Source: Roseovarius sp. (lineage in GTDB: Bacteria > Pseudomonadota > Alphaproteobacteria > Rhodobacterales > Rhodobacteraceae). From it: a stretch of DNA of 64,000 nt. Below, piece after piece: positions 54,875-63,913 of this stretch (position 1 is the first letter of the stretch; every line of letters starts with the position of its first letter). A model generated the notes under the pieces. It saw only the letters and a list, made by a program, of their open reading frames with translations. It was not told the origin of the DNA and searched no databases. The position numbers were made by a program, and so were the translations under genes. The DNA lies in the NCBI GenBank assembly GCA_029212365.1, contig JARGOC010000017.1:1-64000 (forward strand). Reading direction: 5' to 3'.

Positions 54875-56296
54875 TCAGGTTCCGCAAAAGGTGGCTTGGA
54901 CAACTTCGCTTGGCGAAGGCGGGCGCATCAGATCGGCGCTGTCAGGTTGATCCTCAAAGGGGCGCGCCAAAACCCGCAGCAAACGATCCATCGGGGCATA
55001 ATCGCCCGCGACTGCACTTTGGATCATCTGCTCAATCTGGTGATTGCGCGCAATGAATGCGGGATTGGTGCTGTGCATTCTGGCCTCTGCGCCGGTTTCA
55101 GACCCAATGCGCGCTTTCCAATCGACCTCCCAAGCATCAAACGCCTTGGGATCAAGGAATTGATCCCGCGCCTTATCCGTCCCCAGAGCACGCAAAGTGT
55201 TGGTGAAATCCGCGCGGTTGTCAGCCATGCGGCTTAACAGATCAAGGATCAGTGGCTCATCCTCCGGGGTGGCCGTTTCAATCCCTATCTTGCGTCCCAT
55301 CATGGCGTGCCACTGCGATTGGATCAGATCGGGCATGGCATGCACAGCGGCGGTGAAATCCTCAACTGCTTTGTCAGCATCAGGCATCAGCAACACCAGA
55401 CAGGTGGCCAGCTGCGCCATGTTCCAGACAATCACATTGCGTTGGTTATCAAAGGCATAGCGCCCCTGAGCATCAATCGAGCTGAACACTTTGCCCGGCT
55501 GATAGGCGTCGAGATAGGCACACGGGCCATAGTCAATCGTTTCGCCCGAAATTGTGGTGTTGTCGGTGTTCATCACCCCGTGGATAAATCCAACTGACAT
55601 CCAACTGGCAATCAGTTTGGCTTGTCTGGCGATAACGGCCTTCAGAAAGGACGTCGGACCATCCGCATCCGGGTAATGACGGGCAATCGTGTACTCCAGC
55701 AAGGCTTGCAAACTGGTCGTATCGCGGCGGGCCGCAAAATACTGGAACGTGCCCACGCGGATATGGCTGGCGGCCACACGGGTCAGAACTGCGCCGGGCA
55801 GGGCGCCTGTTTCGCGGTACACCGGCTCGCCAGTTTTCACGGCTGCCAAGGCCCGGCTGGTGGGGATCCCAAGGGCATGCATTGCCTCGCTCACCACATA
55901 TTCGCGCAGCACTGGCCCCAACCAGGCGCGCCCGTCCCCTCGGCGCGAATAGGGCGTTGGGCCAGAGCCTTTGAGCTGAATGTCATAGCGTTGCCCATCC
56001 GGGGCCAGAACCTCACCCAGCAGGTTGGCCCGGCCATCGCCCAACTGAGGGGAAAAGCCCCCAAACTGGTGCCCGGCATAGGCCTGTGCCAGTGGATCGG
56101 CCCCGCCCGGTACCTGATTGCCCGAAAAGACCAGCGCCATATCTGCATTCGTCCCCTCGGTGATGCCCAAATCTGCAGCCAGCGGGGCGTTGAACCTGAT
56201 CAACTCTGGGGCCTTCACAGGCATGGGGTTCAGCCGCGTGTAAGCCGTGCTGGGCAGGCGGGCGTAGGTGTTATCAAAGGGAATGTGCAAACTCAT
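54875..56296 (-). CDS. selO: protein adenylyltransferase SelO (YdiU/UPF0061 family)
   Basis: 473 residues from the ATG at 56296 (MSLHIPFDNTYARLPSTAYT). A pseudokinase-fold enzyme that moves AMP from ATP onto Ser, Thr and Tyr of proteins, tied to oxidative stress in other bacteria. Seen are YAGHQFGGFSPQLGDGRANL, the nucleotide-binding DIQLKGSGPTPYSRRGDGRA, EAMHALGIPTSRALA, GFIHGVMNTDNTTISGETID with the catalytic Asp-Asn, and DYGPCAYLD. The C-terminal TFCGT keeps the conserved redox Cys that is selenocysteine in animals. Length is normal. Other name: ydiU. Confidence 0.95.
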   Translation of the reverse strand: MSLHIPFDNTYARLPSTAYTRLNPMPVKAPELIRFNAPLAADLGITEGTNADMALVFSGNQVPGGADPLAQAYAGHQFGGFSPQLGDGRANLLGEVLAPDGQRYDIQLKGSGPTPYSRRGDGRAWLGPVLREYVVSEAMHALGIPTSRALAAVKTGEPVYRETGALPGAVLTRVAASHIRVGTFQYFAARRDTTSLQALLEYTIARHYPDADGPTSFLKAVIARQAKLIASWMSVGFIHGVMNTDNTTISGETIDYGPCAYLDAYQPGKVFSSIDAQGRYAFDNQRNVIVWNMAQLATCLVLLMPDADKAVEDFTAAVHAMPDLIQSQWHAMMGRKIGIETATPEDEPLILDLLSRMADNRADFTNTLRALGTDKARDQFLDPKAFDAWEVDWKARIGSETGAEARMHSTNPAFIARNHQIEQMIQSAVAGDYAPMDRLLRVLARPFEDQPDSADLMRPPSPSEVVQATFCGT

Positions 56297-56391
56297 GGTG
56301 CTAACATAGGTGCTAAGGCACATTTGGCCAGAGCGATGGTACTACAATTTATGGTATTGAACGGCTGCCCGCACTTACCTACCTTCAAGGT

Positions 56392-56727
56392 ATGATACGC
56401 GGCATCCGAAACCTGATTGAACGGCAAATCCAAAAAGCCCGGCTTGAAGGCAAGCTGGATGGGCTGGAAGGCGAAGGTAAACCATTGCCTGACCACCCTG
56501 AAGAGGCATTTGTCAGCACCGGTGATGCGGTCGGATTTCGGATGATGGCGCAAGCGGGCGTTGTTCCCAAGGAAATTGAGATCAAAAAGCAGATCGCAGC
56601 GCAGCATGCGCATCTGAAAACCCTGACAGACGCCGCCGCACGCAAAACTGCCATGGCAGAGCTTGCCAAGCTGGAAATGCGCTATGGGATCGCCACTGAA
56701 GCGCGTAAGAAATTCATGAAAGAATAA
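56392..56727 (+). CDS. DUF1992 (DnaJ-associated) protein
   Basis: 111 residues (MIRGIRNLIERQIQKARLEG). The sequence IERQIQKARLEGKLDGLEGEGKPLP then GFRMMAQAGVVPKEIEIKKQI is the DUF1992 block, also found next to or fused to J-domains in DnaJ-family proteins. Here it is alone, without a J-domain, and largely helical. The function is unknown. It converges on the acetyltransferase gene with 4 bp between stops. Confidence 0.85.
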   Translation: MIRGIRNLIERQIQKARLEGKLDGLEGEGKPLPDHPEEAFVSTGDAVGFRMMAQAGVVPKEIEIKKQIAAQHAHLKTLTDAAARKTAMAELAKLEMRYGIATEARKKFMKE

Positions 56728-56731
56728 GGGC

Positions 56732-57178
56732 TTACAGCTTGCGGCTCATTAGCATGTAACGCTCACGTGGTTCAAAGTGCAGCTTTTCATAGAGCTTACG
56801 GGCAGATGTGTTCTCGCGGTCCACCTCAAGATGCAAGGCGCGCAGCCCCGCACCGGCCAGCGCCTTGGGTATGCTGATCAATACCTCAGTGCCAATCCCA
56901 CGGCCACGCACGGCAGGGCGGATGTAGATCTCATCCAGAAACCCATCCAGCCCGCCAAATTCCACCGACCAGCCAAAACTAACAATCACATAGCCAATGG
57001 GCGCGCGGCCCGGCCCGATCAAATAGATCGCCCCATGTGGCGAGCCATCCAAAAGCGGTGCAATCGCCGCCCGGCGGGTCACGTCATCCTGGGTGATGTC
57101 CTCTTCGGTGTGAAAATCCGCCACCAGACGCACAACGCGGTCAATGTCATCGGGTTTTGCCAGGGTCAACGCGGTCAT
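56732..57178 (-). CDS. GNAT-family N-acetyltransferase
   Basis: 148 residues (MTALTLAKPDDIDRVVRLVA). The acetyl-CoA loop is in IYIRPAVRGRGIGTEVLISI (Arg-x-x-Gly-x-Gly), and the C-terminal block is LHLEVDRENTSARKLYEKLHF, both standard. The substrate is unknown. The start codon overlaps the nucleoside hydrolase stop by four bases (ATGA), so the two are translated together, hinting at a nucleoside- or sugar-related job. Confidence 0.9.
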   Translation of the reverse strand: MTALTLAKPDDIDRVVRLVADFHTEEDITQDDVTRRAAIAPLLDGSPHGAIYLIGPGRAPIGYVIVSFGWSVEFGGLDGFLDEIYIRPAVRGRGIGTEVLISIPKALAGAGLRALHLEVDRENTSARKLYEKLHFEPRERYMLMSRKL

Positions 57179-58116
57179 AATCGGGCCAGCCTTTCCGTAA
57201 GAAGATCAAAAAACCCATCTGCATTCAGATCGCCGATGAACACTGCATTGGGGGCGTTTTGGGTGACGCCCCACCAATCAGCCACAGTCATGCCCATGGT
57301 TAGCTCGGACGTGACCTCAACCTGAACATTCACATGGCGCCCTGAAAACAGATCAGGCCGGATCAGATAGGCGGTCACACATGGGTCATGCAAAGGAGCG
57401 CCGAGGGTGCCATATTTTTCACGGTCGTAGCGCTCAAAAAACTCGGTCATCTGGGCAACCGCGATGCCGACAGGCGTGCCAAGGGAGCGAAACGCGGCGT
57501 TACGCTCAACCGTGACCAGCGCCTTGTGGGTGACGTCCAGCGGCATCACAATCAGCGGCACACCAGAGCGAAACACAATGTCAGCCGCCTGTGGGTCCAC
57601 ATAAATATTGAACTCGGCCGCAGGGGTGACATTGCCCACCTCAAAATATGCGCCCCCCATGAGGATGATTTCCTGCACCTTATCAATGATATCCGGGGCA
57701 TTGTTAAACGCAGTGGCGATATTGGTAAGCGGTCCGATGGGACACAGCGTGACCGTGCCCGGCGCATGGGCGCGCAGGGTTTCAATGATAAATTCAACCG
57801 CATGTTGATCCTGCAACAGCATCTGTGGCTCAGGCAGGTCAGGCCCGTCCAGCCCCGTCTTGCCGTGCACATATTCCGCCGTTACCAGATCACGGCCCAG
57901 CGGTCTGTCGCACCCGGCATAAATCGCCACATCGCGGCGCGTGGCCAGTTCACACACCATCCGCGCATTGCGCGTTGTCAGTGGCAGCGCCACATTTCCC
58001 GCCACACAGGTGATGCCCAGCAGGTCGATCTCCTCAGGTGAGGCCAGCGCCAGCAGAATCGCCACGGCGTCATCCTGGCCGGGGTCGGTATCAATAATGA
58101 TCTTTCGGGGGGGCAT
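57175..58116 (-). CDS. inosine-uridine preferring nucleoside hydrolase family protein
   Basis: 313 residues from the ATG at 58116 (MPPRKIIIDTDPGQDDAVAI). The calcium-binding N-terminal DTDPGQDDA is exact. The other site residues are in TLCPIGPLTNIATAF, EIILMGGAYFEVGNVTPAAEFNIYVDP (Asn and Asp) and LGAPLHDPCVTAYLI (His-Asp). It splits the N-glycosidic bond of ribonucleosides for salvage. It is the first gene of a pair with the GNAT gene. mazG, another nucleotide-handling gene, lies 124 bp upstream on the same strand. Confidence 0.95.
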   Translation of the reverse strand: MPPRKIIIDTDPGQDDAVAILLALASPEEIDLLGITCVAGNVALPLTTRNARMVCELATRRDVAIYAGCDRPLGRDLVTAEYVHGKTGLDGPDLPEPQMLLQDQHAVEFIIETLRAHAPGTVTLCPIGPLTNIATAFNNAPDIIDKVQEIILMGGAYFEVGNVTPAAEFNIYVDPQAADIVFRSGVPLIVMPLDVTHKALVTVERNAAFRSLGTPVGIAVAQMTEFFERYDREKYGTLGAPLHDPCVTAYLIRPDLFSGRHVNVQVEVTSELTMGMTVADWWGVTQNAPNAVFIGDLNADGFFDLLTERLARL

Positions 58117-58240
58117 GTGGGCCTCATCTGTGTGGTGGGCACCATGCTGGGCGGGGGCCAGATTGTCCACCACCACACAGATGATTATGCGCTTTGCCGC
58201 CGATTTCGCTTCTCCGATGGGCGGGCCGGCGCAAGGATGC

Positions 58241-59059
58241 CTAGCCGTTTTTCTCTTCGGCTTTGGCGCGATCCCACAGCGCGTCCATTTCGGCCAGATC
58301 AGAGTGCTCGGGGCGTTTGCCTTGCTCGGCGAGGAATGCCTCGATCCGCTCAAACCGGCGGGTGAATTTGCCGTTGGCCCGGCGCAGGGCGGCTTCGGGT
58401 TCTACCCCCATGTGGCGTGCCAGATTGGCCATGACAAACAGCAAATCGCCAAATTCTTCTTCGACTTCATTTTGGGTCAACTCGCTTGCGGCCTCTGTCA
58501 ACTCGGCGACTTCCTCGGTGATTTTATCCAACACCTGATCGACCTCGGGCCAGTCAAACCCAACCCGTGCAGCGCGTTTTTGCAATTTTGCGGCCCGTAA
58601 CAGGGCAGGCAACCCCACGGCCACACCATCCAGCGTCCCTGTTTGGGCCTTACCGGCGCGTTCATCCGCTTTAAGCGTTTCCCAATCGCGGGTTTGCTGC
58701 TCGGCTGATTTATCGCGGCTTTCATCGCCAAATACATGCGGATGACGCGCAATCATTTTAGCACTAATACCGTCCGCTACCTGATTGAAATCAAACAGGC
58801 CTTTCTCATCGGCGATCTGTGCGTGAAACACCGATTGCAGTAACAGGTCGCCCAGCTCGTCGCGTAGCTCATCCCAAGCCTCGCGTTCTATCGCGTCGGC
58901 GACTTCATAGGCCTCTTCAATTGTGTAGGGCGCGATGGTGGCAAAATCCTGCTCAATGTCCCACGGACAGCCGGTATCAGGATCGCGCAACCGGCGCATA
59001 ATGGCGATCAGACGGGGCATCCCACCATGTGGGTCATGAATAGTTTGATCGTCGGCCAT
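58241..59059 (-). CDS. mazG: nucleoside triphosphate pyrophosphohydrolase MazG
   Basis: 272 residues. It hydrolyses NTPs to NMP and pyrophosphate and is thought to clear aberrant nucleotides. Two MazG domains are present: the first with LRDPDTGCPWDIEQDFATIA, EEAYEVADAIEREAWDELRDELGDLLLQSVFHA (EExxE...ExxD), the second from PEVDQVLDKITEEVAELTEAA to VEEEFGDLLFVMANLA. Normal length for the E. coli-type enzyme. Single gene or head of an operon with the nucleoside hydrolase. Confidence 0.96.
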   Translation of the reverse strand: MADDQTIHDPHGGMPRLIAIMRRLRDPDTGCPWDIEQDFATIAPYTIEEAYEVADAIEREAWDELRDELGDLLLQSVFHAQIADEKGLFDFNQVADGISAKMIARHPHVFGDESRDKSAEQQTRDWETLKADERAGKAQTGTLDGVAVGLPALLRAAKLQKRAARVGFDWPEVDQVLDKITEEVAELTEAASELTQNEVEEEFGDLLFVMANLARHMGVEPEAALRRANGKFTRRFERIEAFLAEQGKRPEHSDLAEMDALWDRAKAEEKNG

Positions 59060-59122
59060 TGCAGCGCGCCTCTATTTGAGATTGAGTGAGTTTTGACGCC
59101 CAATCAAACAGGAGTCCAGAGC

Positions 59123-59217
59123 ATGGCGGTGATCAACCGCATCGCGGTTTCGCCAATGATTTGATGGCCTGGTGCTGGCCCTTGCATGGAGTAATCGCGC
59201 CGGTGCGACCAGCATAG
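59123..59217 (+). pseudogene. 5' remnant of an M20-type amidohydrolase, frameshifted
   Basis: An ATG at 59123 with GGAG upstream starts MAVINRIAV. Near 59147 one base seems lost; in the shifted frame the sequence goes on FANDLMAWCWPLHG before a TAG at 59215-59217. Read together, NRIA(D)FANDLMAW resembles the start of M20 aminoacylase/hippurate-hydrolase proteins (NRIA-F---M-AWRR-LHAHPEL). The rest of the about 390-codon gene is gone and speB begins 45 bp later. The match is short, so this is a suggestion from memory of the family. Confidence 0.4.
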
Positions 59218-59261
59218 GGACAGAACCGGTTCAGTTCGGCGGGATAAAATGGAGCATTATC

Positions 59262-60230
59262 ATGGCATTATCGGATGCAAAGAACCAAGTTGACCTGGGG
59301 TTCACGCGCAAGCAATTGAAGGGGCAAGCCTATGAAAATGCCTTTGGCGGTGCGACGTCATTTCTGCGCAGGCGCTACACCAAAGACCTGACCGGGGTTG
59401 ATATTGCGGTGACCGGCGTGCCGTTTGATCAGGCCGTTACACACCGCCCAGGCACTCGGTTTGGCCCTCGCGCTATCCGCGAGGCCAGCGCCCTGCAACC
59501 TTTTGATGCGCCCTACGGGTGGGATGGCTATGATCCGATGGAGGAGTTGAACATCATTGATTACGGCGATCTCAGCTTTGATTATGCCGATATTCCGTCC
59601 TTTCCCGGCGCATTGCAGGCGCATATCAAAACCATTCTGGATGCCGGGGCGGCCAGTATCACTCTGGGAGGGGATCATTATATTTCTTTTCCGATTCTAA
59701 GGGCTTACGCCGAGAAGTTCGGGCCAGTGTCATTGCTGCAATTTGATGCGCATTCCGATACCTGGCCGGATGATGACATGGCCCGGGTGGATCATGGAAC
59801 AATGTTTTACAAGGCCGTGAAGGAAGGGCTGATTGATGTTAAACGCTCGGTTCAGGTGGGTATTCGCACAACCAACCCGGACACTTTGGGTGTAAACACC
59901 ATTGACGCCCGCGAGGTGCATGAACGTGGCCCTGTGAAAACAGCAATTAAAATCAAAGAGATACTGGGCGATGCTCAGACATATCTGACCTTTGATATTG
60001 ACGGGCTGGACCCGGCCTTTGCCCCCGGAACCGGCACGCCGGTTTGGGGTGGGCTGACCAGTGGGCAGGCGTCCATTATCCTGCGTGATCTGGCCGGGAT
60101 CAATATGATCGGCGGGGATGTGGTTGAGGTTTCTCCACAATATGACGTGTCCGGTGCCACGGCCGTGGCTGGGGCACATGTGGCGATGGAATTGCTGTGT
60201 TTGTGGGGGTGGACCCGCCGCAAAGGGTAA
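59262..60230 (+). CDS. speB: agmatinase/arginase-family ureohydrolase
   Basis: 322 residues from the ATG at 59262 (GGAG seven bases upstream); the open frame to 59172 runs through the pseudogene and is not used. It hydrolyses agmatine or a related guanidino compound to urea. All manganese motifs are present: ITLGGDHYISF, LLQFDAHSDTW, and LTFDIDGLDPAFAPGTGTP with both Asp. DVVEVSPQYD is the normal C-terminal block. Length suits agmatinase; guanidinobutyrase or guanidinopropionase are alternatives within the family. Confidence 0.92.
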   Translation: MALSDAKNQVDLGFTRKQLKGQAYENAFGGATSFLRRRYTKDLTGVDIAVTGVPFDQAVTHRPGTRFGPRAIREASALQPFDAPYGWDGYDPMEELNIIDYGDLSFDYADIPSFPGALQAHIKTILDAGAASITLGGDHYISFPILRAYAEKFGPVSLLQFDAHSDTWPDDDMARVDHGTMFYKAVKEGLIDVKRSVQVGIRTTNPDTLGVNTIDAREVHERGPVKTAIKIKEILGDAQTYLTFDIDGLDPAFAPGTGTPVWGGLTSGQASIILRDLAGINMIGGDVVEVSPQYDVSGATAVAGAHVAMELLCLWGWTRRKG

Positions 60231-60313
60231 TGCAGTGTTTCGGTCGGCCAGAGGTTTGAGTCGGCAGGTTGTGAACACCTGACGTTAATAATGACCAACA
60301 AAGGGATGATGCT

Positions 60314-60736
60314 ATGAAATGGGTGCTGAGCGGGCTGATTGTGGTCGTTGTTCTGGCGGTGGGTGTGAGCCTTTGGGCACGTCTTGCCCCGACTGACCCG
60401 GATCACTGGCATGTCATGCCCAACAAAACCCGTGACATCAACCAAGAGGGCAGTGCATTTCGGGTTGTGGTGGCACAAGACGACACGCTGGCGCGTCTTC
60501 ATGATATCATCATGGACGAGCCACGCACGATCTTGCTGGCCGGATCAGTAGAGGATGGGATGATCACCTATATCACCCGCTCGGCGCTGTTTGGTTTTCC
60601 CGATTACACGACCGTATGGCAAAACGGAGAAGAACTGGCCGTTTATGGACGGTTGCGCTTTGGCCGTTCAGATTTGGGAGTTAACGCCGCCCGCATTGAT
60701 CGCTGGTTGGCTCTGCTTGGGCAGGGCGGAGGATAG
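60314..60736 (+). CDS. DUF1499 family membrane-anchored protein
   Basis: 140 residues. One N-terminal anchor (residues 4-22, VLSGLIVVVVLAVGVSLWA), then RLAPTDPDHWHVMPNK, YITRSALFGFPDYTTVW and [20 protein letters not shown], which is the DUF1499 pattern. The domain should face the periplasm; its role is unknown. The last 69 bases are also coding sequence for the convergent secreted protein on the minus strand. Confidence 0.85.
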   Translation: MKWVLSGLIVVVVLAVGVSLWARLAPTDPDHWHVMPNKTRDINQEGSAFRVVVAQDDTLARLHDIIMDEPRTILLAGSVEDGMITYITRSALFGFPDYTTVWQNGEELAVYGRLRFGRSDLGVNAARIDRWLALLGQGGG

Positions 60737-60961
60737 GCAGCCCTCCTGCAACTCGCGCCACATCGGTACATTCAGCGACATTTGACATTGCGCCATGAAC
60801 ATGCGGCCATCGACCTGCAAACAGATGCTTTCGCCCAGTTCCACCCGTGATCCGCTGCGATCGGTGCAATAGCAATCAATCGGCACGCCGTTCATTGTAC
60901 CGTCAGCCAGCGCCGGGCTGGCGGCAAGAATGAGCGATATAAAGCTGACAAGCCTTTTCAT
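60668..60961 (-). CDS. small secreted Cys-containing protein
   Basis: 97 residues from the ATG at 60961. Signal peptide [20 protein letters not shown], then [54 protein letters not shown]. Five cysteines (including CYC) suggest disulphides in the periplasm. I recall close relatives before prfA in other Rhodobacterales, which supports it as a real gene in spite of its 69-base antisense overlap with the DUF1499 gene. The function is unknown. It is divergent from prfA. Confidence 0.75.
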   Translation of the reverse strand: MKRLVSFISLILAASPALADGTMNGVPIDCYCTDRSGSRVELGESICLQVDGRMFMAQCQMSLNVPMWRELQEGCLSSALPKQSQPAINAGGVNSQI

Positions 60962-61026
60962 GCGCCCATTATAGCATGAAGTTCTCCCTTGACCAATCCG
61001 TCTGGATCGGGACAAGAAGCCGCATC

Positions 61027-62076
61027 ATGATACCACGCGACAGATTAGAACAAATCACCCAGCGGTTCGAGTTTATCGAAGCGCAGATGGCAACAGGCGA
61101 GGGCGATATCGCCCAGTTGGGCCGCGAGTACGCCGAAATGCGCCCCGTGGTTGACGAAATTCGCAGCTACATAGAGCTGCTGGATGACCAGCGTGCTGTG
61201 CGCGAAATGCTGGATGATCCGGAAATGCATGATCTTGCAAAGCGTGAGCTGGCTGATCTTGAGGCCCGCGTGCCAGATATGGAAGCCTCGCTTCAACTGG
61301 CGCTCTTGCCCAAGGACAAGGCCGATGCACGCCCCGCCATCATCGAGATCCGCCCCGGAACAGGCGGCGAGGAGGCGGCACTGTTTGCCAGTGATTTGCT
61401 GCGGATGTATCAGCGCTATTCTGAGGGCCGTGGCTGGAAGTTTGAGATTATCGAGGAAAGCCAGACCGAACTGGGCGGCATCAAAGAGGTGATCGCCCAT
61501 GTGAAGGGTGAAAACGTCTTTGCCAGGATGAAGTTTGAAAGCGGCGTGCACCGGGTGCAGCGCGTGCCCGAAACCGAAAGCGGCGGGCGCATTCATACCT
61601 CAGCCGCCACAGTGGCGGTGCTGCCCGAGGCCGAGGATGTGGATATTCAGATTGATGCCAATGACATTCGCATTGATACGATGCGCGCCTCTGGGTCTGG
61701 CGGGCAGCATGTGAACACCACCGATTCTGCCGTGCGCATCACGCATATTCCCTCGGGTATCGTGGTCACCAGCTCTGAAAAATCCCAGCACCGCAACCGA
61801 GAGATTGCGATGCAGGTGCTGAAAACCCGGCTGTTTGATGCAGAGCGTCAGAAGGTCCATGATGAGAGGTCAGCTGACCGCGCCGCTCAGGTGGGCACGG
61901 GGGATCGCTCCGAACGCATCCGCACCTATAATTTCCCGCAGGGGCGCATGACGGATCATCGCATCAACCTGACTCTTTATAAGCTGGATCAGGTGATGCA
62001 GGGCGATCTGGACGAAGTGATAGATGCGCTGACGGCCGACGCACAGGCAGGTCTGCTGGCGGAGATGGATGGGTGA
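61027..62076 (+). CDS. prfA: peptide chain release factor 1
   Basis: 349 residues from the ATG at 61027 ([20 protein letters not shown]). RF1 ends translation at UAA and UAG. The codon-recognition region is in the [19 protein letters not shown] segment, and the GGQ loop reads [39 protein letters not shown] and [17 protein letters not shown] complete the family pattern. Its stop overlaps the GTG start of prmC (GTGA), whose product methylates the GGQ glutamine. Confidence 0.97.
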   Translation: MIPRDRLEQITQRFEFIEAQMATGEGDIAQLGREYAEMRPVVDEIRSYIELLDDQRAVREMLDDPEMHDLAKRELADLEARVPDMEASLQLALLPKDKADARPAIIEIRPGTGGEEAALFASDLLRMYQRYSEGRGWKFEIIEESQTELGGIKEVIAHVKGENVFARMKFESGVHRVQRVPETESGGRIHTSAATVAVLPEAEDVDIQIDANDIRIDTMRASGSGGQHVNTTDSAVRITHIPSGIVVTSSEKSQHRNREIAMQVLKTRLFDAERQKVHDERSADRAAQVGTGDRSERIRTYNFPQGRMTDHRINLTLYKLDQVMQGDLDEVIDALTADAQAGLLAEMDG

Positions 62077-62903
62077 TCATCCAAGAGGCGCTTAGGCTAG
62101 GGATCGGGCGTCTTAGGGCGGCCGGTATTGATGACCCGGCCCGTGATGCGCGGCTTTTGATGGCGGCCTGTCTGGGTGTGCAACGTGACCGCCTGACCCT
62201 TGTGGTGCAGGATGAACTTGATCCGCTGGTCGAACCCAAATTCTTTGCCGCCATTGGTGAGCGCCAGCAAAACCGGCCCATGTCACATCTGTTGGGCTAT
62301 CGTGATTTTTATGGTCACCGCTTTAGCGTGTCATCTGATGTCTTGGATCCGCGTGGTGATACAGAAACGCTGGTTGCTGCGGCCCTTGAGGTGCCCTTTG
62401 ACACTGTTCTGGATCTGGGCACCGGATCGGGCTGCATTGTGACAAGCCTGTTGGCGCAACGGGCTCAGGCACGCGGTGTGGGCAGCGATCTGTCACAAGC
62501 CGCCCTGAGCATTGCGAAAAAGAACGCCCAAGCGCTGGGTGTGGCCGAGCGGTGCCGCTTTTTGCACTCTGATTGGTTTGAAGCGGTCGAGGGTACGTTT
62601 GATTTGATCGTCTCCAACCCGCCTTACATAGCCGCAGATGAAATGGATGGCCTGCAGTCTGAGCTATCGTTTGAGCCACGCATGGCGCTGACGGATGAGG
62701 CCGATGGATTAAGCGCCTATCGCTCCATCACTGACAAGACGCGCGCATATCTGCGCCCAAACGGGTGGCTGATGGTTGAGATCGGCCACACCCAAGGCAA
62801 ACCCGTTGAACAAATGTTCCACCGCGCCGAGTTGTCATCAGTAAAAGTGTTGCCCGATTTGGATGGCCGGGATCGTGTTGTTGTTGGGCAAAACCCGGCA
62901 TAA
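62073..62903 (+). CDS. prmC: release factor glutamine N5-methyltransferase
   Basis: 276 residues from a GTG that overlaps the prfA stop. It methylates Gln in the GGQ motif of RF1 and RF2. An N-terminal helical domain ([20 protein letters not shown]) is followed by the methyltransferase part: [33 protein letters not shown] (SAM site), the catalytic [19 protein letters not shown] (NPPY), and [18 protein letters not shown]. Neighbour and motif agree, so the call is firm. Confidence 0.97.
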   Translation: MIIQEALRLGIGRLRAAGIDDPARDARLLMAACLGVQRDRLTLVVQDELDPLVEPKFFAAIGERQQNRPMSHLLGYRDFYGHRFSVSSDVLDPRGDTETLVAAALEVPFDTVLDLGTGSGCIVTSLLAQRAQARGVGSDLSQAALSIAKKNAQALGVAERCRFLHSDWFEAVEGTFDLIVSNPPYIAADEMDGLQSELSFEPRMALTDEADGLSAYRSITDKTRAYLRPNGWLMVEIGHTQGKPVEQMFHRAELSSVKVLPDLDGRDRVVVGQNPA

Positions 62904-63147
62904 GTTGCACAAACACCGCGATTTTATGCCAATTACCGCGTTACAGCCGCAAAATCTTCGCTTTGCCCTTGTGCCGAAGCTGCGTGCGTGGTTATTGAAT
63001 ATTAGTCATGATCAAGGATGCTCCATTCGGCGCTCCGGCATGACACCAAGCCAAGACATGTCGGGATCCGGGTAACTAAGCGGCGCAAGGGGTGCCAATC
63101 GGATCACACAAACGACGCTTTGAGCATAAGGCAATACAGCAAATCCC

Positions 63148-63732
63148 ATGAGATCATCGAAGTCACGTTCGCGTAATAAGTCCAATCGGAACAACAATAA
63201 TCGTCCGTCTGGCGGCAATATCATCAATCGGGTGTTCGACAGTTCGGGCCCCGAAGGCAAAGTGCGCGGTACGCCGCAGCAAATCATCGAGAAATACAAC
63301 CAACTGGCGCGTGACGCACAGCTGGCTGGTGATCGGGTGGCCACGGAAAACTTTCAACAGCACGCAGAACATTATTTGCGCTTGCTGGGCGAAGCGCAAA
63401 AAGAGATGGACGCCAAGCGCGAAGAGCAGGAGCGCCACAATCGTGAGCGCCAGGCCGAGCGTGACCGCGAGCGCGCGCAACGCCAGGAGCGTGAATCAAA
63501 CAGCGGCGGCGGTGGCGAAGCTGCTGACCCGGCAAAGGGCGGCGATCTGGCCGATGCACCACAGCCGGATGTGATACCTGCCTCGGTTGAAGACAGTGAA
63601 AGCGGTCTTGTGGAAACACCCGAAAGCCAACCCCCAAAGCCAAAACGCCAGCGCAAACCGCGCAAACCGGCGAAAGAGGCACCCAGCCCCGACACAAACG
63701 GTGAGCCGGGACCAGCGGAAGCGGTTGAGTAA
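63148..63732 (+). CDS. DUF4167 family protein, basic and low-complexity
   Basis: 194 residues. The N-terminal 90 residues are the DUF4167 core: RNKSNRNNNNRPSGGNIINR, VFDSSGPEGKVRGTPQQIIE, KYNQLARDAQLAGDRVATEN, FQQHAEHYLRLLGEAQKEM. Next come an Arg/Glu/Gln coiled stretch (EERQ-type repeats), a Gly-rich hinge and a Pro/Lys-rich tail. The composition suggests RNA or nucleic acid binding, and the family is restricted to alphaproteobacteria with no known job. A terminator lies 21 bp downstream. Confidence 0.88.
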   Translation: MRSSKSRSRNKSNRNNNNRPSGGNIINRVFDSSGPEGKVRGTPQQIIEKYNQLARDAQLAGDRVATENFQQHAEHYLRLLGEAQKEMDAKREEQERHNRERQAERDRERAQRQERESNSGGGGEAADPAKGGDLADAPQPDVIPASVEDSESGLVETPESQPPKPKRQRKPRKPAKEAPSPDTNGEPGPAEAVE

Positions 63733-63753
63733 TCACTTGTGTCAGGTTTTTTG

Positions 63754-63782
63754 AAAAGCGCGGGGGAAACTTCGCGCTTTTT
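63754..63782 (+). terminator. terminator of the DUF4167 gene
   Basis: AAAGCGCG (63755-63762) pairs with CGCGCTTT (63773-63780), loop of ten bases, followed by TTCC. A run of T before the stem (GGTTTTTTG) makes it partly bidirectional, so it could also serve the rsmA transcript from the right. Confidence 0.75.
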
Positions 63783-63913
63783 CCTATTGGCGAGGCGTTC
63801 TGCCACCCCAAGCCTATCGCCCTTGACCCTGAAACAGGCACATGGGGGCGTTCCCCAGTGATGTAGCTCCGTTGCGGGCGTTTTGTGCAAAACCCCTTAT
63901 GAGTGGTCTTACG

